From Lachnospiraceae bacterium (GTDB lineage: Bacteria; Bacillota; Clostridia; Lachnospirales; Lachnospiraceae): a stretch of DNA of 64,000 nt. Below the pieces are notes generated by a model, which was given only the letters and a program-made list of their open reading frames with translations, made no database searches and was not told the origin of the DNA. Made by a program: the position numbers and the translations under genes. Shown here piece after piece: positions 34,206 to 42,219 of this stretch (the stretch's first letter is position 1; the number at the start of each line of letters is the position of its first letter). Location of the stretch: contig SVFD01000006.1 of assembly GCA_015057025.1 (NCBI GenBank), positions 1-64,000 on the forward strand, written 5' to 3'.

Positions 34206-35273
34206 ATGGAAATGACACTCAGATGGTACGGTTCCAAGTTTGATACCGTAACCTTAAAACAAATCAGACAGATTCCCGGTGTGACCGGCGTTATTACAAC
34301 TCTTTATGATACAGAACCCGGCGAAGTATGGAGCAGAGAACGCATCCGTGCCATGAAGGATGAAGTTGCGGCGGCAGGCTTACACATTGCTGGTATTGAA
34401 AGCGTTAATATTCATGATGCGATTAAGACAGGTGCTCCCGAAAGAGACCAATATATTGCAAACTATATTGAAACATTAGAAAATCTCGGACAGGAAGACA
34501 TTCACTTGGTATGCTATAACTTCATGCCTGTTTTTGACTGGACAAGAACCGAGCTTGCAAGAATGCGTCCCGATGGTTCAACAGTACTTGCATATACGCA
34601 GGAAGCGGTTGATGCTCTTGACCCAGAGAAGATGTTTGAATCCATCGCAGGTGATATGAACGGAACCATTATGCCCGGTTGGGAGCCTGAGCGTATGGCT
34701 CGTGTAAAAGAACTGTTCGAAACCTATAAGGATGTGGATGATGAGAAGCTTTTTGCGAACTTAAAGTACTTCCTCGAGAAGATTATGCCTGTATGTGACA
34801 AGTATGATATTAACATGGCAATCCATCCTGATGATCCTGCATGGAGTGTATTCGGTCTTCCCAGAATCATTATTAACAAGAAGAATATTTTAAGAATGAT
34901 GGAAATGGTAGACAATCCTCACAATGGTGTTACTTTCTGTTCAGGTTCATACGGAACTAACTTAGAGAATGATTTGCCTGATATGATTCGTTCTTTGAAG
35001 GGTAGAATCCATTTTGCACATGTTCGTAACTTAAAGTTTATTACACCTACCAATTTTGAAGAAGCTGCTCATCTTTCTTCGGACGGTACTTTTGATATGT
35101 ATGAAATCATGAAGGCTCTTTATGATATCGGATTTACCGGTCCCATCCGTCCTGACCACGGTCGTATGATTTGGGACGAAGTGGCAATGCCCGGATACGG
35201 TTTGTATGACAGAGCTTTAGGTGCAACTTATTTGAACGGTTTATGGGAAGCAATCGAGAAAGGAGCCAAATAA
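34206..35273 (+). CDS. uxuA: mannonate dehydratase UxuA
   Basis: 355 residues, the normal length. Begins MEMTLRWYGSKFDTVTLKQIRQIPGV like other UxuA proteins; His/Cys/Asp metal ligands appear in AIHPDDPAW, VTFCSGSYG and FAHVRN, and RPDHGRMIWDE closes the active site. It removes water from D-mannonate to give 2-keto-3-deoxygluconate. One base separates it from uxuB. No uxaC (isomerase) or kdgK is seen in the window, so those must lie elsewhere. Confidence 0.95.
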   Translation: MEMTLRWYGSKFDTVTLKQIRQIPGVTGVITTLYDTEPGEVWSRERIRAMKDEVAAAGLHIAGIESVNIHDAIKTGAPERDQYIANYIETLENLGQEDIHLVCYNFMPVFDWTRTELARMRPDGSTVLAYTQEAVDALDPEKMFESIAGDMNGTIMPGWEPERMARVKELFETYKDVDDEKLFANLKYFLEKIMPVCDKYDINMAIHPDDPAWSVFGLPRIIINKKNILRMMEMVDNPHNGVTFCSGSYGTNLENDLPDMIRSLKGRIHFAHVRNLKFITPTNFEEAAHLSSDGTFDMYEIMKALYDIGFTGPIRPDHGRMIWDEVAMPGYGLYDRALGATYLNGLWEAIEKGAK

Positions 35274-35274
35274 T

Positions 35275-36915
35275 ATGGAATTAAGTAAAAAAGGTTTGGC
35301 TGACAAAGCCGCTTGGGAACAGGCAGGCTATTCCCTTCCCAAATTTGACAGAGATACAGTAGAAAAGAACACCAAAGAAAACCCGGTATGGATTCACTTC
35401 GGTGCAGGTAATATCTTCCGTGCATTCCAGTGTAATGTAGTACAGAATCTTTTAAATGAAGGTGTCTTAGATAAGGGTTTAATCGTGGCAGAAGGCTATG
35501 ATTATGAAATTATTGAAAAAATGAACCGTCCTCATGATGAGAATACCATTCTTGTTACTTTAAAAGCAGACGGAAGTATTGCAAAGACTGTTGTAAGCAG
35601 TGTGATGGAGTCATGTATTTTAGACTCCGACAACGAAAAAGAATACGGCAGATTAAAAGAAATTTTTGCAAAAGAGTCCCTTCAGATGGCATCTTTTACC
35701 ATCACAGAAAAAGGCTACAGTTTAGTAGATGGTAAGGGTCAGATCCTTGGTGCAGTAGAAGCGGATTTTGCGGCAGGTCCAGAAAAGCCCGCAAGCTACA
35801 TCGGTAAGGTGGCATCTCTTCTGTATCATCGCTTTGCAAGCGGACGAAAGCCTATTGCCATGGTGAGTATGGATAACTGTTCTCATAACGGCGACAAGCT
35901 CTATGCAGCTATGGATGCTTTTGCAAAGAAGTGGGCAGAGAACGGTCTTGTGGACAATGCGTTTGTAGACTACGTAAATGATAAAAATAAGGTTTCCTTC
36001 CCCTGGTCCATGATTGATAAAATAACCCCGAGACCGGATGCCTCTGTAGAAGCAATTCTTAACAAAGACGGTATCGATGGTTTGGAACCCGTAATCACAA
36101 CCAAGAATACCTACGTTGCTCCGTTCGTAAATGCAGAAGAATGCGAATATCTTGTAATTGAAGATGCATTCCCTAACGGTCGTCCCGCTCTTGAAAAAGG
36201 TGGTTTGATGTTTACCGACAGAGAAACTGTTGATAAGGTTGAGAAGATGAAGGTTTGTACCTGCTTAAATCCTCTTCATACCACATTGGCGGTGTATGGA
36301 TGTCTTTTAGGATATACAAAAATTTCTGAAGAAATGAAGGATGCAGAACTTAAAAAACTGGTGGAAATCATCGGATATACCGAGGGACTTCCTGTAGTTG
36401 TAAATCCCGGTGTGCTTGATCCGAAGCAGTTTATTGATACTGTTTTAAATGTAAGAATTCCCAATCCTTTTATGCCGGATACACCTCAGAGAATTGCAAC
36501 AGATACTTCGCAGAAGCTTGCAATCCGTTTCGGTGAAACTATTAAGGCATATGCGGCAGCTGATGATAAGGATGTTGCTGACTTGAAGTTCATTCCTATG
36601 GTTTTCGCAGGATGGCTTCGTTACCTTATGGCAATTGATGATGAGGGTAATGCATTTGAATTAAGTCCTGATCCTTTACTGGATACGGTTTGTCCCTATG
36701 TGGAAGGATTTAAGGCAGGATTGGCAGCAGGAGAGGTTGTGAATCCGGAAGGAATTAAGACAGTATTACAGCCTGTACTTACCAATGAAAAAATCTTTGG
36801 CGTAGACCTTGAAATTGTTGGTATGGCTGATGCAGTTTGCACATACTTTGGAGAAATGTTAGCAGGAAAGGGTGCCGTAAGAGCAACCTTGAAGAAATAC
36901 TTGGCTGACGTGTAA
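35275..36915 (+). CDS. uxuB: fructuronate reductase UxuB (mannitol dehydrogenase family)
   Basis: 546 residues. N-terminal NAD fold: VWIHFGAGNIFRAF, then a C-terminal polyol dehydrogenase domain with CTCLNPLHTTLAVYG (K-x5-N-x2-H type motif: N and H present). Reduces D-fructuronate to D-mannonate, the substrate of the upstream enzyme. Coupled to uxuA (1-bp gap; AAAGGAG in the end of uxuA). A tagaturonate reductase is the only close alternative; UxuA next to it decides for UxuB. Confidence 0.9.
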   Translation: MELSKKGLADKAAWEQAGYSLPKFDRDTVEKNTKENPVWIHFGAGNIFRAFQCNVVQNLLNEGVLDKGLIVAEGYDYEIIEKMNRPHDENTILVTLKADGSIAKTVVSSVMESCILDSDNEKEYGRLKEIFAKESLQMASFTITEKGYSLVDGKGQILGAVEADFAAGPEKPASYIGKVASLLYHRFASGRKPIAMVSMDNCSHNGDKLYAAMDAFAKKWAENGLVDNAFVDYVNDKNKVSFPWSMIDKITPRPDASVEAILNKDGIDGLEPVITTKNTYVAPFVNAEECEYLVIEDAFPNGRPALEKGGLMFTDRETVDKVEKMKVCTCLNPLHTTLAVYGCLLGYTKISEEMKDAELKKLVEIIGYTEGLPVVVNPGVLDPKQFIDTVLNVRIPNPFMPDTPQRIATDTSQKLAIRFGETIKAYAAADDKDVADLKFIPMVFAGWLRYLMAIDDEGNAFELSPDPLLDTVCPYVEGFKAGLAAGEVVNPEGIKTVLQPVLTNEKIFGVDLEIVGMADAVCTYFGEMLAGKGAVRATLKKYLADV

Positions 36916-37011
36916 GACAAAAGGAAGTATCGGCAAAGCTGTTAAATGAAATGTTTCAGTTCTGATATTTCAGACTGTGCATATATAGTTAGAGGGTTAA
37001 AATATAAAAGA

Positions 37012-37042
37012 GAAGCTCGCGGAAGACCGCGGGCTTTTCGTT
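37012..37042. terminator. terminator of the glucuronide operon
   Basis: AAGCTCGCGG / CCGCGGGCTT stem, 4-base loop, TTTCGTTTT; faces a small gene on the other strand that it may also end. Confidence 0.88.
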
Positions 37043-37054
37043 TTAAAGTTTATT

Positions 37055-37222
37055 TTAATTTCCTCCGGGGCCATCCTTCCTTGGTCTTGTAGATTCCGGC
37101 AAGGGTTCTACTTCATAGTACTTGCTACAATCACAGTTTTTCTTTGACTTGTCCTTATCACAAGCACAGTTATTATAGGAATTGGATACTTTATTGGGAT
37201 TATTCTTTTTATCTCCGATCAT
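37055..37222 (-). CDS. small Cys/Asn/Lys-rich protein of unknown function
   Basis: 55 residues from ATG 37222 (GAGGTG five bases before; an ATG at 37240 would extend it by six). Composition: Asn, Lys and Asp rich with NCACDKDKSKKNCDC (four Cys, in two C-x-C pairs) and an ending PRKDGPGGN. No membrane helix or signal peptide. I do not recognise a family; the Gly-rich end after a charged body would suit a small spore, structural or modified peptide, but that is guesswork. It stands alone, convergent to uxuB. Confidence 0.55.
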   Translation of the reverse strand: MIGDKKNNPNKVSNSYNNCACDKDKSKKNCDCSKYYEVEPLPESTRPRKDGPGGN

Positions 37223-37382
37223 AGTGCACCTCACTTTCATTATTAGGATGTGCGATAGAAATAGATTTTATGCTTTTCATTTTCTTATCAAAAAATATTT
37301 TTAAATCAAAAACATAGTTTTTAGCTTTTATTTATGGACAAAAAGTGCTAAAATAAAACAAAAAATGAGGGAGGTTATTACA

Positions 37383-37739
37383 ATGAAAACCTATAAATGT
37401 GAAGTATGCGGTAACGTAGTTGCTAAAATTGTAGATTCCGGAGTTCCGGTAATGTGTTGCGGCAAGCCTATGGTGGAAACAGATGCTTATGCAGAGGAGG
37501 CGGCAAAGGCTTGTGATGCGGGGGCTGTTGTTTCCGGTTCGAAAGAGAACTATAAAGTATGTAACTGCAATAATGTAAGTTATTTTGATATTTTGGATGA
37601 AGTGGAGAAACATGGCGACTTAAATCAGCTTCTTGATGTATTCGAAGAAGTTAAGAATACCACAAAGTGTTCAACCGGTTGCGGCGGATGCTATGATAAG
37701 GTAATTGCAATTATTTCTGATGCTATGGCAGGCGTATAA
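37383..37739 (+). CDS. desulforedoxin-BFD fusion iron-sulfur protein
   Basis: 118 residues with two metal modules. Residues 1-30: Fe(Cys)4 desulforedoxin site C6-x2-C9, C25-C26 (YKCEVCGNVV...VMCCGKPM). Residues 57-118: BFD-like 2Fe-2S site C60-x-C62 with NNVSYFDILDEV, then TKCSTGCGGCYDKV giving C100-x2-C103. Linker is Ala/Glu rich. Probably a small electron carrier or iron-release helper (BFD partners bacterioferritin). ATG 37383 has GGGAGG before it. A single-gene unit with a terminator. Confidence 0.8.
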   Translation: MKTYKCEVCGNVVAKIVDSGVPVMCCGKPMVETDAYAEEAAKACDAGAVVSGSKENYKVCNCNNVSYFDILDEVEKHGDLNQLLDVFEEVKNTTKCSTGCGGCYDKVIAIISDAMAGV

Positions 37740-37760
37740 TGAATTAATATGTGAACGTAC

Positions 37761-37796
37761 AAAATCCCCTTGCGAATAATTCGTAAGGGGATTTTA
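37761..37796. terminator. bidirectional terminator
   Basis: AAAATCCCCTTGCGAA / TTCGTAAGGGGATTTT (one G-T pair), 3-base loop; ends the genes on both sides. Confidence 0.88.
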
Positions 37797-37801
37797 TCTG
37801 T

Positions 37802-38044
37802 TTAAATTGCATCATGAAAAGTTCTGCTGATAACATCTTCCTGCTGTTCCGGAGTTAATTTGGTGAAATTAACCGCGTATCCGGACACTCTTATTGTAAG
37901 CTGAGGATATTTTTCAGGATGTTTCTGAGCATCTCTTAAGGTTTCTCTGTCAAGAACATTCACATTGAGATGGTGCCCGCCTTTTTTAAAATATCCGTCT
38001 AATAAAGTTACGAGATTACCTACCTGGTTATTACTTGGTTCCAT
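37802..38044 (-). CDS. grcA: autonomous glycyl radical cofactor (GrcA/YfiD-like)
   Basis: 80 residues equal to the last part of pyruvate formate-lyase: [20 protein letters not shown], then [11 protein letters not shown] with the radical Gly at residue 55, and a closing [10 protein letters not shown]. Known role: binds oxygen-damaged PFL and supplies a fresh glycyl radical site after activation. The ATG at 38044 follows GAGGAGG by eight bases; an earlier in-frame ATG (38062) overlaps the ribosome site. No PFL gene is near, so it is a free spare part. Two copies of an AT-rich box lie upstream. Confidence 0.9.
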   Translation of the reverse strand: MEPSNNQVGNLVTLLDGYFKKGGHHLNVNVLDRETLRDAQKHPEKYPQLTIRVSGYAVNFTKLTPEQQEDVISRTFHDAI

Positions 38045-38069
38045 ATAAACATACCTCCTCATGTATAAT

Positions 38070-38121
38070 TAATAATAGGAACTATTATTATTATTTGTCT
38101 TTATTATAGTAATAATAGGAA
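38070..38121. promoter_or_regulatory. repeated TAATAATAGGAA boxes upstream of grcA-like gene
   Basis: TAATAATAGGAA occurs at 38070-38081 and 38110-38121 (40 bp apart). The first continues into the perfect palindrome AATAATAG-GAA-CTATTATT (38071-38089). Candidate operator for redox or oxygen control of the spare glycyl-radical protein. Confidence 0.45.
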
Positions 38122-38190
38122 TATTTTGCAAGTACTTTTTTAAAATATATAAAAATTTTAAATAAAAGGAAACAGAATCCTTAAAATAAT

Positions 38191-38222
38191 AAAAACCCGT
38201 GCTTTTTCAAGCACGAGTTTTT
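38191..38222 (-). terminator. terminator of cytoplasmic GH5 gene
   Basis: On the minus strand, CTCGTGCTT / AAGCACGGG stem with a GAAA-type loop then TTTTT. Confidence 0.8.
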
Positions 38223-38230
38223 GAATTTAT

Positions 38231-39238
38231 CTAAAATCCATAATCCGAATCTACAATCCCGAAATCTTTTCCTTTATAGTTCCAAATAGCTCTTCCGATA
38301 CCATATTTATCGAATACAGAGTGGATGTCCGCAAGCCAACGCTTGGTATCCTCTTTGGGTGCTGTTTCAATTACACCGTATTCGCCGCAATACAAAGGAA
38401 CATTATATTTCTCAGCAACTTCAATGGCTTCTTTAAATAATGCCTCAAAGAATTGGGGGCCGATTGAGATTAAACGTTCATTATAGACTGCACCCATCAT
38501 TTCTTTTGGAAATTTCTCACTTTCTTTACGATACAGTTCTAAAGGCGCCGGATAGCTGATTTCAAAATCTGCCGGCATGCCTGCAACCCAGTATGCTTTT
38601 TGATGAGTAAAAATTAAGGGATCATAACAGTGGAAGTTATAAACGATTTTATCATCATAAGGTGCATCCAGAAGCGCGACGCTGGTAACATTGTTATAAT
38701 TCACACCGCCATAAACAATATATGAATCGGGTGCAATAGCTCTAATATGTTGAATTGCTCTTTGTGCTACTTTATTCCAGGCTTCGTATACTTCTTTTAG
38801 TACAACTTCGTTTAAAAGTTCAAAGGCAACGGCTTCGGATTCGTGACCAAAACGGTTTGCAATATTTTCCCAAAGGCGGAAGAAACGTGCCTGTAAAGCC
38901 TCGTCATAGAAGAATTTTTCCCTGTCCATATCTTTAAGAGGGTCAAAAGAGTAGCCGTATACTTCGTGTACGTCTATCAGCATATGAAGACCATATTTTT
39001 TACACCATGTCAAACAGTTGAAAAGATATTGATAGCCACTTTCGATGACTAAGCCCTCTTCTGTTTCCAGTACATTGTAGTCCACCGGAACTCTAACATG
39101 GTCAAAACCCATTTCAGATATTTTTTTAATGTCTGCTTCCTGAATATAAGTATTAAAATGTTCCTCGGAATATTCTGAGAATTGTGATATCCATCCGCCT
39201 AAATTAACACCTTTTAAAAATCCTTCGAATTGTCTCAT
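38231..39238 (-). CDS. cytoplasmic GH5 glycoside hydrolase
   Basis: 335 residues, no signal peptide. GH5 barrel: starts FLKGVNLGGWISQ, HVRVPVDYNVL, acid/base E144 in FELLNEVV, nucleophile in LYCGEYGVIE, and a final RAIWNYKGKDFGI. Likely trims imported beta-gluco- or manno-oligosaccharides. Divergent from an AraC regulator 133 bp away that probably controls it. It ends soon after DFGIVDSDYGF, slightly shorter than many relatives. Confidence 0.88.
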   Translation of the reverse strand: MRQFEGFLKGVNLGGWISQFSEYSEEHFNTYIQEADIKKISEMGFDHVRVPVDYNVLETEEGLVIESGYQYLFNCLTWCKKYGLHMLIDVHEVYGYSFDPLKDMDREKFFYDEALQARFFRLWENIANRFGHESEAVAFELLNEVVLKEVYEAWNKVAQRAIQHIRAIAPDSYIVYGGVNYNNVTSVALLDAPYDDKIVYNFHCYDPLIFTHQKAYWVAGMPADFEISYPAPLELYRKESEKFPKEMMGAVYNERLISIGPQFFEALFKEAIEVAEKYNVPLYCGEYGVIETAPKEDTKRWLADIHSVFDKYGIGRAIWNYKGKDFGIVDSDYGF

Positions 39239-39291
39239 ATTTTGCCCTCCCGTTATTTATGATAAAAATGTTTGTAGATGATAATTTAATG

Positions 39292-39321
39292 TTATACAAA
39301 TTTATAAATATATGATATAAT
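39292..39321 (+). promoter_or_regulatory. promoter of AraC gene 39372
   Basis: TTATAC, 18 bp, TATAAT, within the 133-bp divergent region between GH5 and its regulator. Confidence 0.45.
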
Positions 39322-39371
39322 AAAACGGTCATTTATAAAATAATTCTTTCATAAAATACGGGAGATATAGA

Positions 39372-40127
39372 ATGGAAATGAATTTTGAACAGAAACAATT
39401 AACAGAGCAATTGTTTCTCAATAGGGAGTATAATATCTCTCATCCTACTTACGATACGGAATTGAATTTTTATAATATAATATGTGAAGGTAATATAGAG
39501 CAGTTAAAAGAGATTTATTCGGACAAAACTTTTTTTGACAGTGAAAGAGGTGTTTTATCGGACCATCCGGTAAATAATGCCCGCTATCACCTGATTGTCA
39601 CTATTACAATGATTAGCAGATTCTGCATTGAAAAAGGCTTAAATGAACAGAAGGCGTATGGCTTAAGTGATGTTTATATCCGCAAGGCGGACCGGGCAAC
39701 CACTATTGATGAACTGCGTACAATTCACCGGAAAGTTGTTTTTGAATATGCCAATGAAATGGACCGGTTAAAGACTAAAGAGATAATTCCCAAGAATTTA
39801 CGTCTGGCACTGGATTATATATATAATCATTTAAACGAACACATTAAAATCTTGGAGATTACGGAATATGTAGGAATAAGTGAAAGCCAATTGCGTAGGG
39901 ATTTTCAAACTTATTTATCAACTACTCCGGCGGAGTTTATCAATGAAAAGAAAATTGAATTTGCCGGGAATAAACTTGTTTATACAGATATCTCATATGT
40001 AGATTTGGCGAATGATTTAGGTTTTGCCTCTCACAGCCATTTTATCAAAATATTTAAAAAATATACCGGAATGACACCTGCAGAATACCGGAATAAAAAA
40101 TACCGGAAACATTTTATTGACAGATAA
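39372..40127 (+). CDS. AraC-family regulator next to GH5
   Basis: 251 residues. The N-terminal about 145 residues are a helical YSIRK-type AraC N-domain as seen in clostridial regulators; the C-terminal part has helix-turn-helix units LEITEYVGISESQLRRDFQ and YVDLANDLGFASHSHFIKIFKK, ending GMTPAEYRNK. Divergent gene order points to control of the GH5 gene. Confidence 0.85.
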   Translation: MEMNFEQKQLTEQLFLNREYNISHPTYDTELNFYNIICEGNIEQLKEIYSDKTFFDSERGVLSDHPVNNARYHLIVTITMISRFCIEKGLNEQKAYGLSDVYIRKADRATTIDELRTIHRKVVFEYANEMDRLKTKEIIPKNLRLALDYIYNHLNEHIKILEITEYVGISESQLRRDFQTYLSTTPAEFINEKKIEFAGNKLVYTDISYVDLANDLGFASHSHFIKIFKKYTGMTPAEYRNKKYRKHFIDR

Positions 40128-40194
40128 GCAATATGAGTAAATGATATAAGAGGACGCTATAGCTGAGGTGGCGGTAGGAAATGACGGAGTTTTT

Positions 40195-40839
40195 ATGGAA
40201 AATCAATTAATTTATAATACAATTGAATACATAAAATCAGTTTTTGCTACAGATTTTAGCGGTCATGATTTTTTTCATACAATGCGTGTTTATAAAATGG
40301 CAACAAATCTCGCACGGCAGGAAAATGCAGATTTGCAGATTGTACAGCTGGCAGCACTTTTACATGATGTAGATGACAGAAAACTGTCGCCGGAAACATG
40401 TGAAAATAAGGACAGGGCTGTGGCATATATGAGAGAACAGGGCTTGCCTGAAGAGACGATTGCGTTGATAAAAGAAATTATTGGCGAAGTATCCTTTGCA
40501 GGAAAAGACAGTGTAGTCCCAAAGACGTTGGAGGGAAAATGCGTGCAGGATGCAGACCGATTAGATGCGTTAGGAGCCGTAGGCATTGCCAGGGCCTTTG
40601 CCTATGGAGGAAATCATAATCGTGTCATGTACGACCCGGAAATTAAGCCGGCTTTGAACATGAGTAAGGAAGAATATCAGAACCATATATCCACTACGGT
40701 AAATCATTTCTATGAGAAATTGTTTCTGCTGAAAGATATGATCAATACCCGCAGTGCGAAGGCGATTGCCGAACATAGAGAACAGTATATGAAGGAATAC
40801 ATTAACGAGTTTATGGATGAGTGGGAAGGAATAAAGTAA
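40195..40839 (+). CDS. HD-domain phosphohydrolase
   Basis: 214 residues. HD motif: HDFFHTMRVYKMA, then LLHDVDDRK, a later D in KCVQDADRLDALGAVG; the layout of YedJ/YpgQ-like proteins that hydrolyse nucleotides. ATG 40195 with GGAG five bases upstream is chosen; an in-frame GTG at 40168 is an alternative. It is followed after 26 bp by dCMP deaminase, so a nucleotide-pool role fits. Confidence 0.82.
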   Translation: MENQLIYNTIEYIKSVFATDFSGHDFFHTMRVYKMATNLARQENADLQIVQLAALLHDVDDRKLSPETCENKDRAVAYMREQGLPEETIALIKEIIGEVSFAGKDSVVPKTLEGKCVQDADRLDALGAVGIARAFAYGGNHNRVMYDPEIKPALNMSKEEYQNHISTTVNHFYEKLFLLKDMINTRSAKAIAEHREQYMKEYINEFMDEWEGIK

Positions 40840-40865
40840 GTTTATTTTAAAGAAAGAGGTGTCCT

Positions 40866-41357
40866 ATGGTTACTCCCGAAAACGGAAAACGAATTTCAAA
40901 AATTGATACATATTTAAATTGTGCGGAGGTGTTTGCGTACCGCAGTACCTGCATTAAAAGAAAATATGGCGCCGTCATCGTCAAAGATGATGTGGTAATA
41001 TCCACCGGATATAACGGTGCCCCCAGGGGCTTTGATAACTGTTGTGATTTAGGGGAATGTCCCCGTATGGAAAGAGATATGCATCAAGGTGACGGTTACG
41101 GAATTTGCCGTGCAGTCCATGCAGAGGCCAATGCCCTTTTAAATTGTTCCAGACAACAAACCATCGGCGCGGACTTGTATCTCTCCGGGGTGAATCCGGG
41201 AGATAATTCCATTCATAAAGCAAAGCCTTGTCCGCTGTGTGCCAGAACCATTATTCAAGCCGGAATTCGCAACGTATATCTGCGCGTTGGTGAAGGGGCG
41301 GATAATTATGAGGTAAAGAAGGCAACAGAACTTGAATGGGTACAAAGAGCTGAATGA
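40866..41357 (+). CDS. dCMP deaminase (ComEB-like)
   Basis: 163 residues. Zn/active-site motifs: AVHAEANAL (H-A-E) and PCPLCARTI (P-C-x2-C); substrate-loop TGYNGAPRGFDNC is typical of deoxycytidylate deaminases. Makes dUMP from dCMP for thymidylate synthesis. The last gene of the HD/deaminase pair; a terminator follows after about 100 bp. Confidence 0.9.
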   Translation: MVTPENGKRISKIDTYLNCAEVFAYRSTCIKRKYGAVIVKDDVVISTGYNGAPRGFDNCCDLGECPRMERDMHQGDGYGICRAVHAEANALLNCSRQQTIGADLYLSGVNPGDNSIHKAKPCPLCARTIIQAGIRNVYLRVGEGADNYEVKKATELEWVQRAE

Positions 41358-41452
41358 GCTTTGAGTTCCTACATTAATTTGGATACGAAAAACGGATTGT
41401 CGAAATGAGTCGATGCATATTTGTTGAAAAACGTTATAAAGAATGCTACTAT

Positions 41453-41482
41453 CAAAGCACGCAATTCATATGCGTGCTTTTG
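41453..41482. terminator. terminator after dCMP deaminase
   Basis: CAAAGCACGCA / TGCGTGCTTTTG, 11-bp stem; TTTTG after it. Confidence 0.75.
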
Positions 41483-41591
41483 ATATTGTGAAAGACAATT
41501 TTATAATATCAATCTTATTTTATCATGGGTGTTCACCTATATTTTTCACATTATTTAATTAAGGATTATTATAATAGACTGGAAGGAGTAT

Positions 41592-41966
41592 ATGATGTTT
41601 TTAAGTGAAGAGCAGTACTTACACGCGAAAGATTTGTATAATCAAAGGACAGAACCTTCTCCACTGCTTGCGGATTTGTCCGCGTGGGCAGTAAAAAAAT
41701 ATGGTATACATGTAATTGATTATATCTGTGATGAACGAAAAGACGGGAAATTGCGAATGACACCGGTATTATGGGAAGATAAAGAGGTTGATATGCTTCG
41801 AAAATACTGCAATTACAATCCGAAAATACAAAAGGCTTTTGCATACAAGTTTGCAGGACTTTGCAGAAAATACCGGTCACATCAAGAGTATACTAAGCCA
41901 AGTAATATATTTATTGCTTACGAAACGCTAAAAGAAGAATTCGAGAAGAGGATGATTCCGGCGTAA
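41592..41966 (+). CDS. small protein of unknown function
   Basis: 124 residues, soluble, mixed charge with Tyr and Lys rich C-terminus; no motif recognised. AAGGAG precedes the double ATG at 41592/41595. Standing alone between a terminator and the next small gene. May be a partner of the downstream small acidic protein, but nothing shows it. Confidence 0.6.
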   Translation: MMFLSEEQYLHAKDLYNQRTEPSPLLADLSAWAVKKYGIHVIDYICDERKDGKLRMTPVLWEDKEVDMLRKYCNYNPKIQKAFAYKFAGLCRKYRSHQEYTKPSNIFIAYETLKEEFEKRMIPA

Positions 41967-42056
41967 TTAAAGACGTTTTAGATTAGATTCGGCAATTTAA
42001 CTATGGACAGAAAGGAAACGGAAAGTCTATAATGTCTCTACAGGGGAGGATAGACT

Positions 42057-42209
42057 ATGGAAGATATGGCAGTATTTAAAGGTTATTTAAGAAGTATGAT
42101 GAGACAATTGAAATTACTTAAGAAAGCTTTAGAAGATAACGATAAAGAACTTGCTATGAAACTGATTGATGAATTGATTGAAGATACACAGAATAATATA
42201 GAAGATTAA
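42057..42209 (+). CDS. 50-residue helical protein upstream of NhaC
   Basis: Encodes MEDMAVFKGYLRSMMRQLKL then a Lys/Asp/Glu-rich helical part ending TQNNIED; GGGGAGG is six bases before the ATG, a very good site. It ends 10 bp before the antiporter gene, so both are co-translated. Predicted to be one or two amphipathic helices. Family unknown to me. Confidence 0.6.
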   Translation: MEDMAVFKGYLRSMMRQLKLLKKALEDNDKELAMKLIDELIEDTQNNIED

Positions 42210-42219
42210 GAGGTAATTT

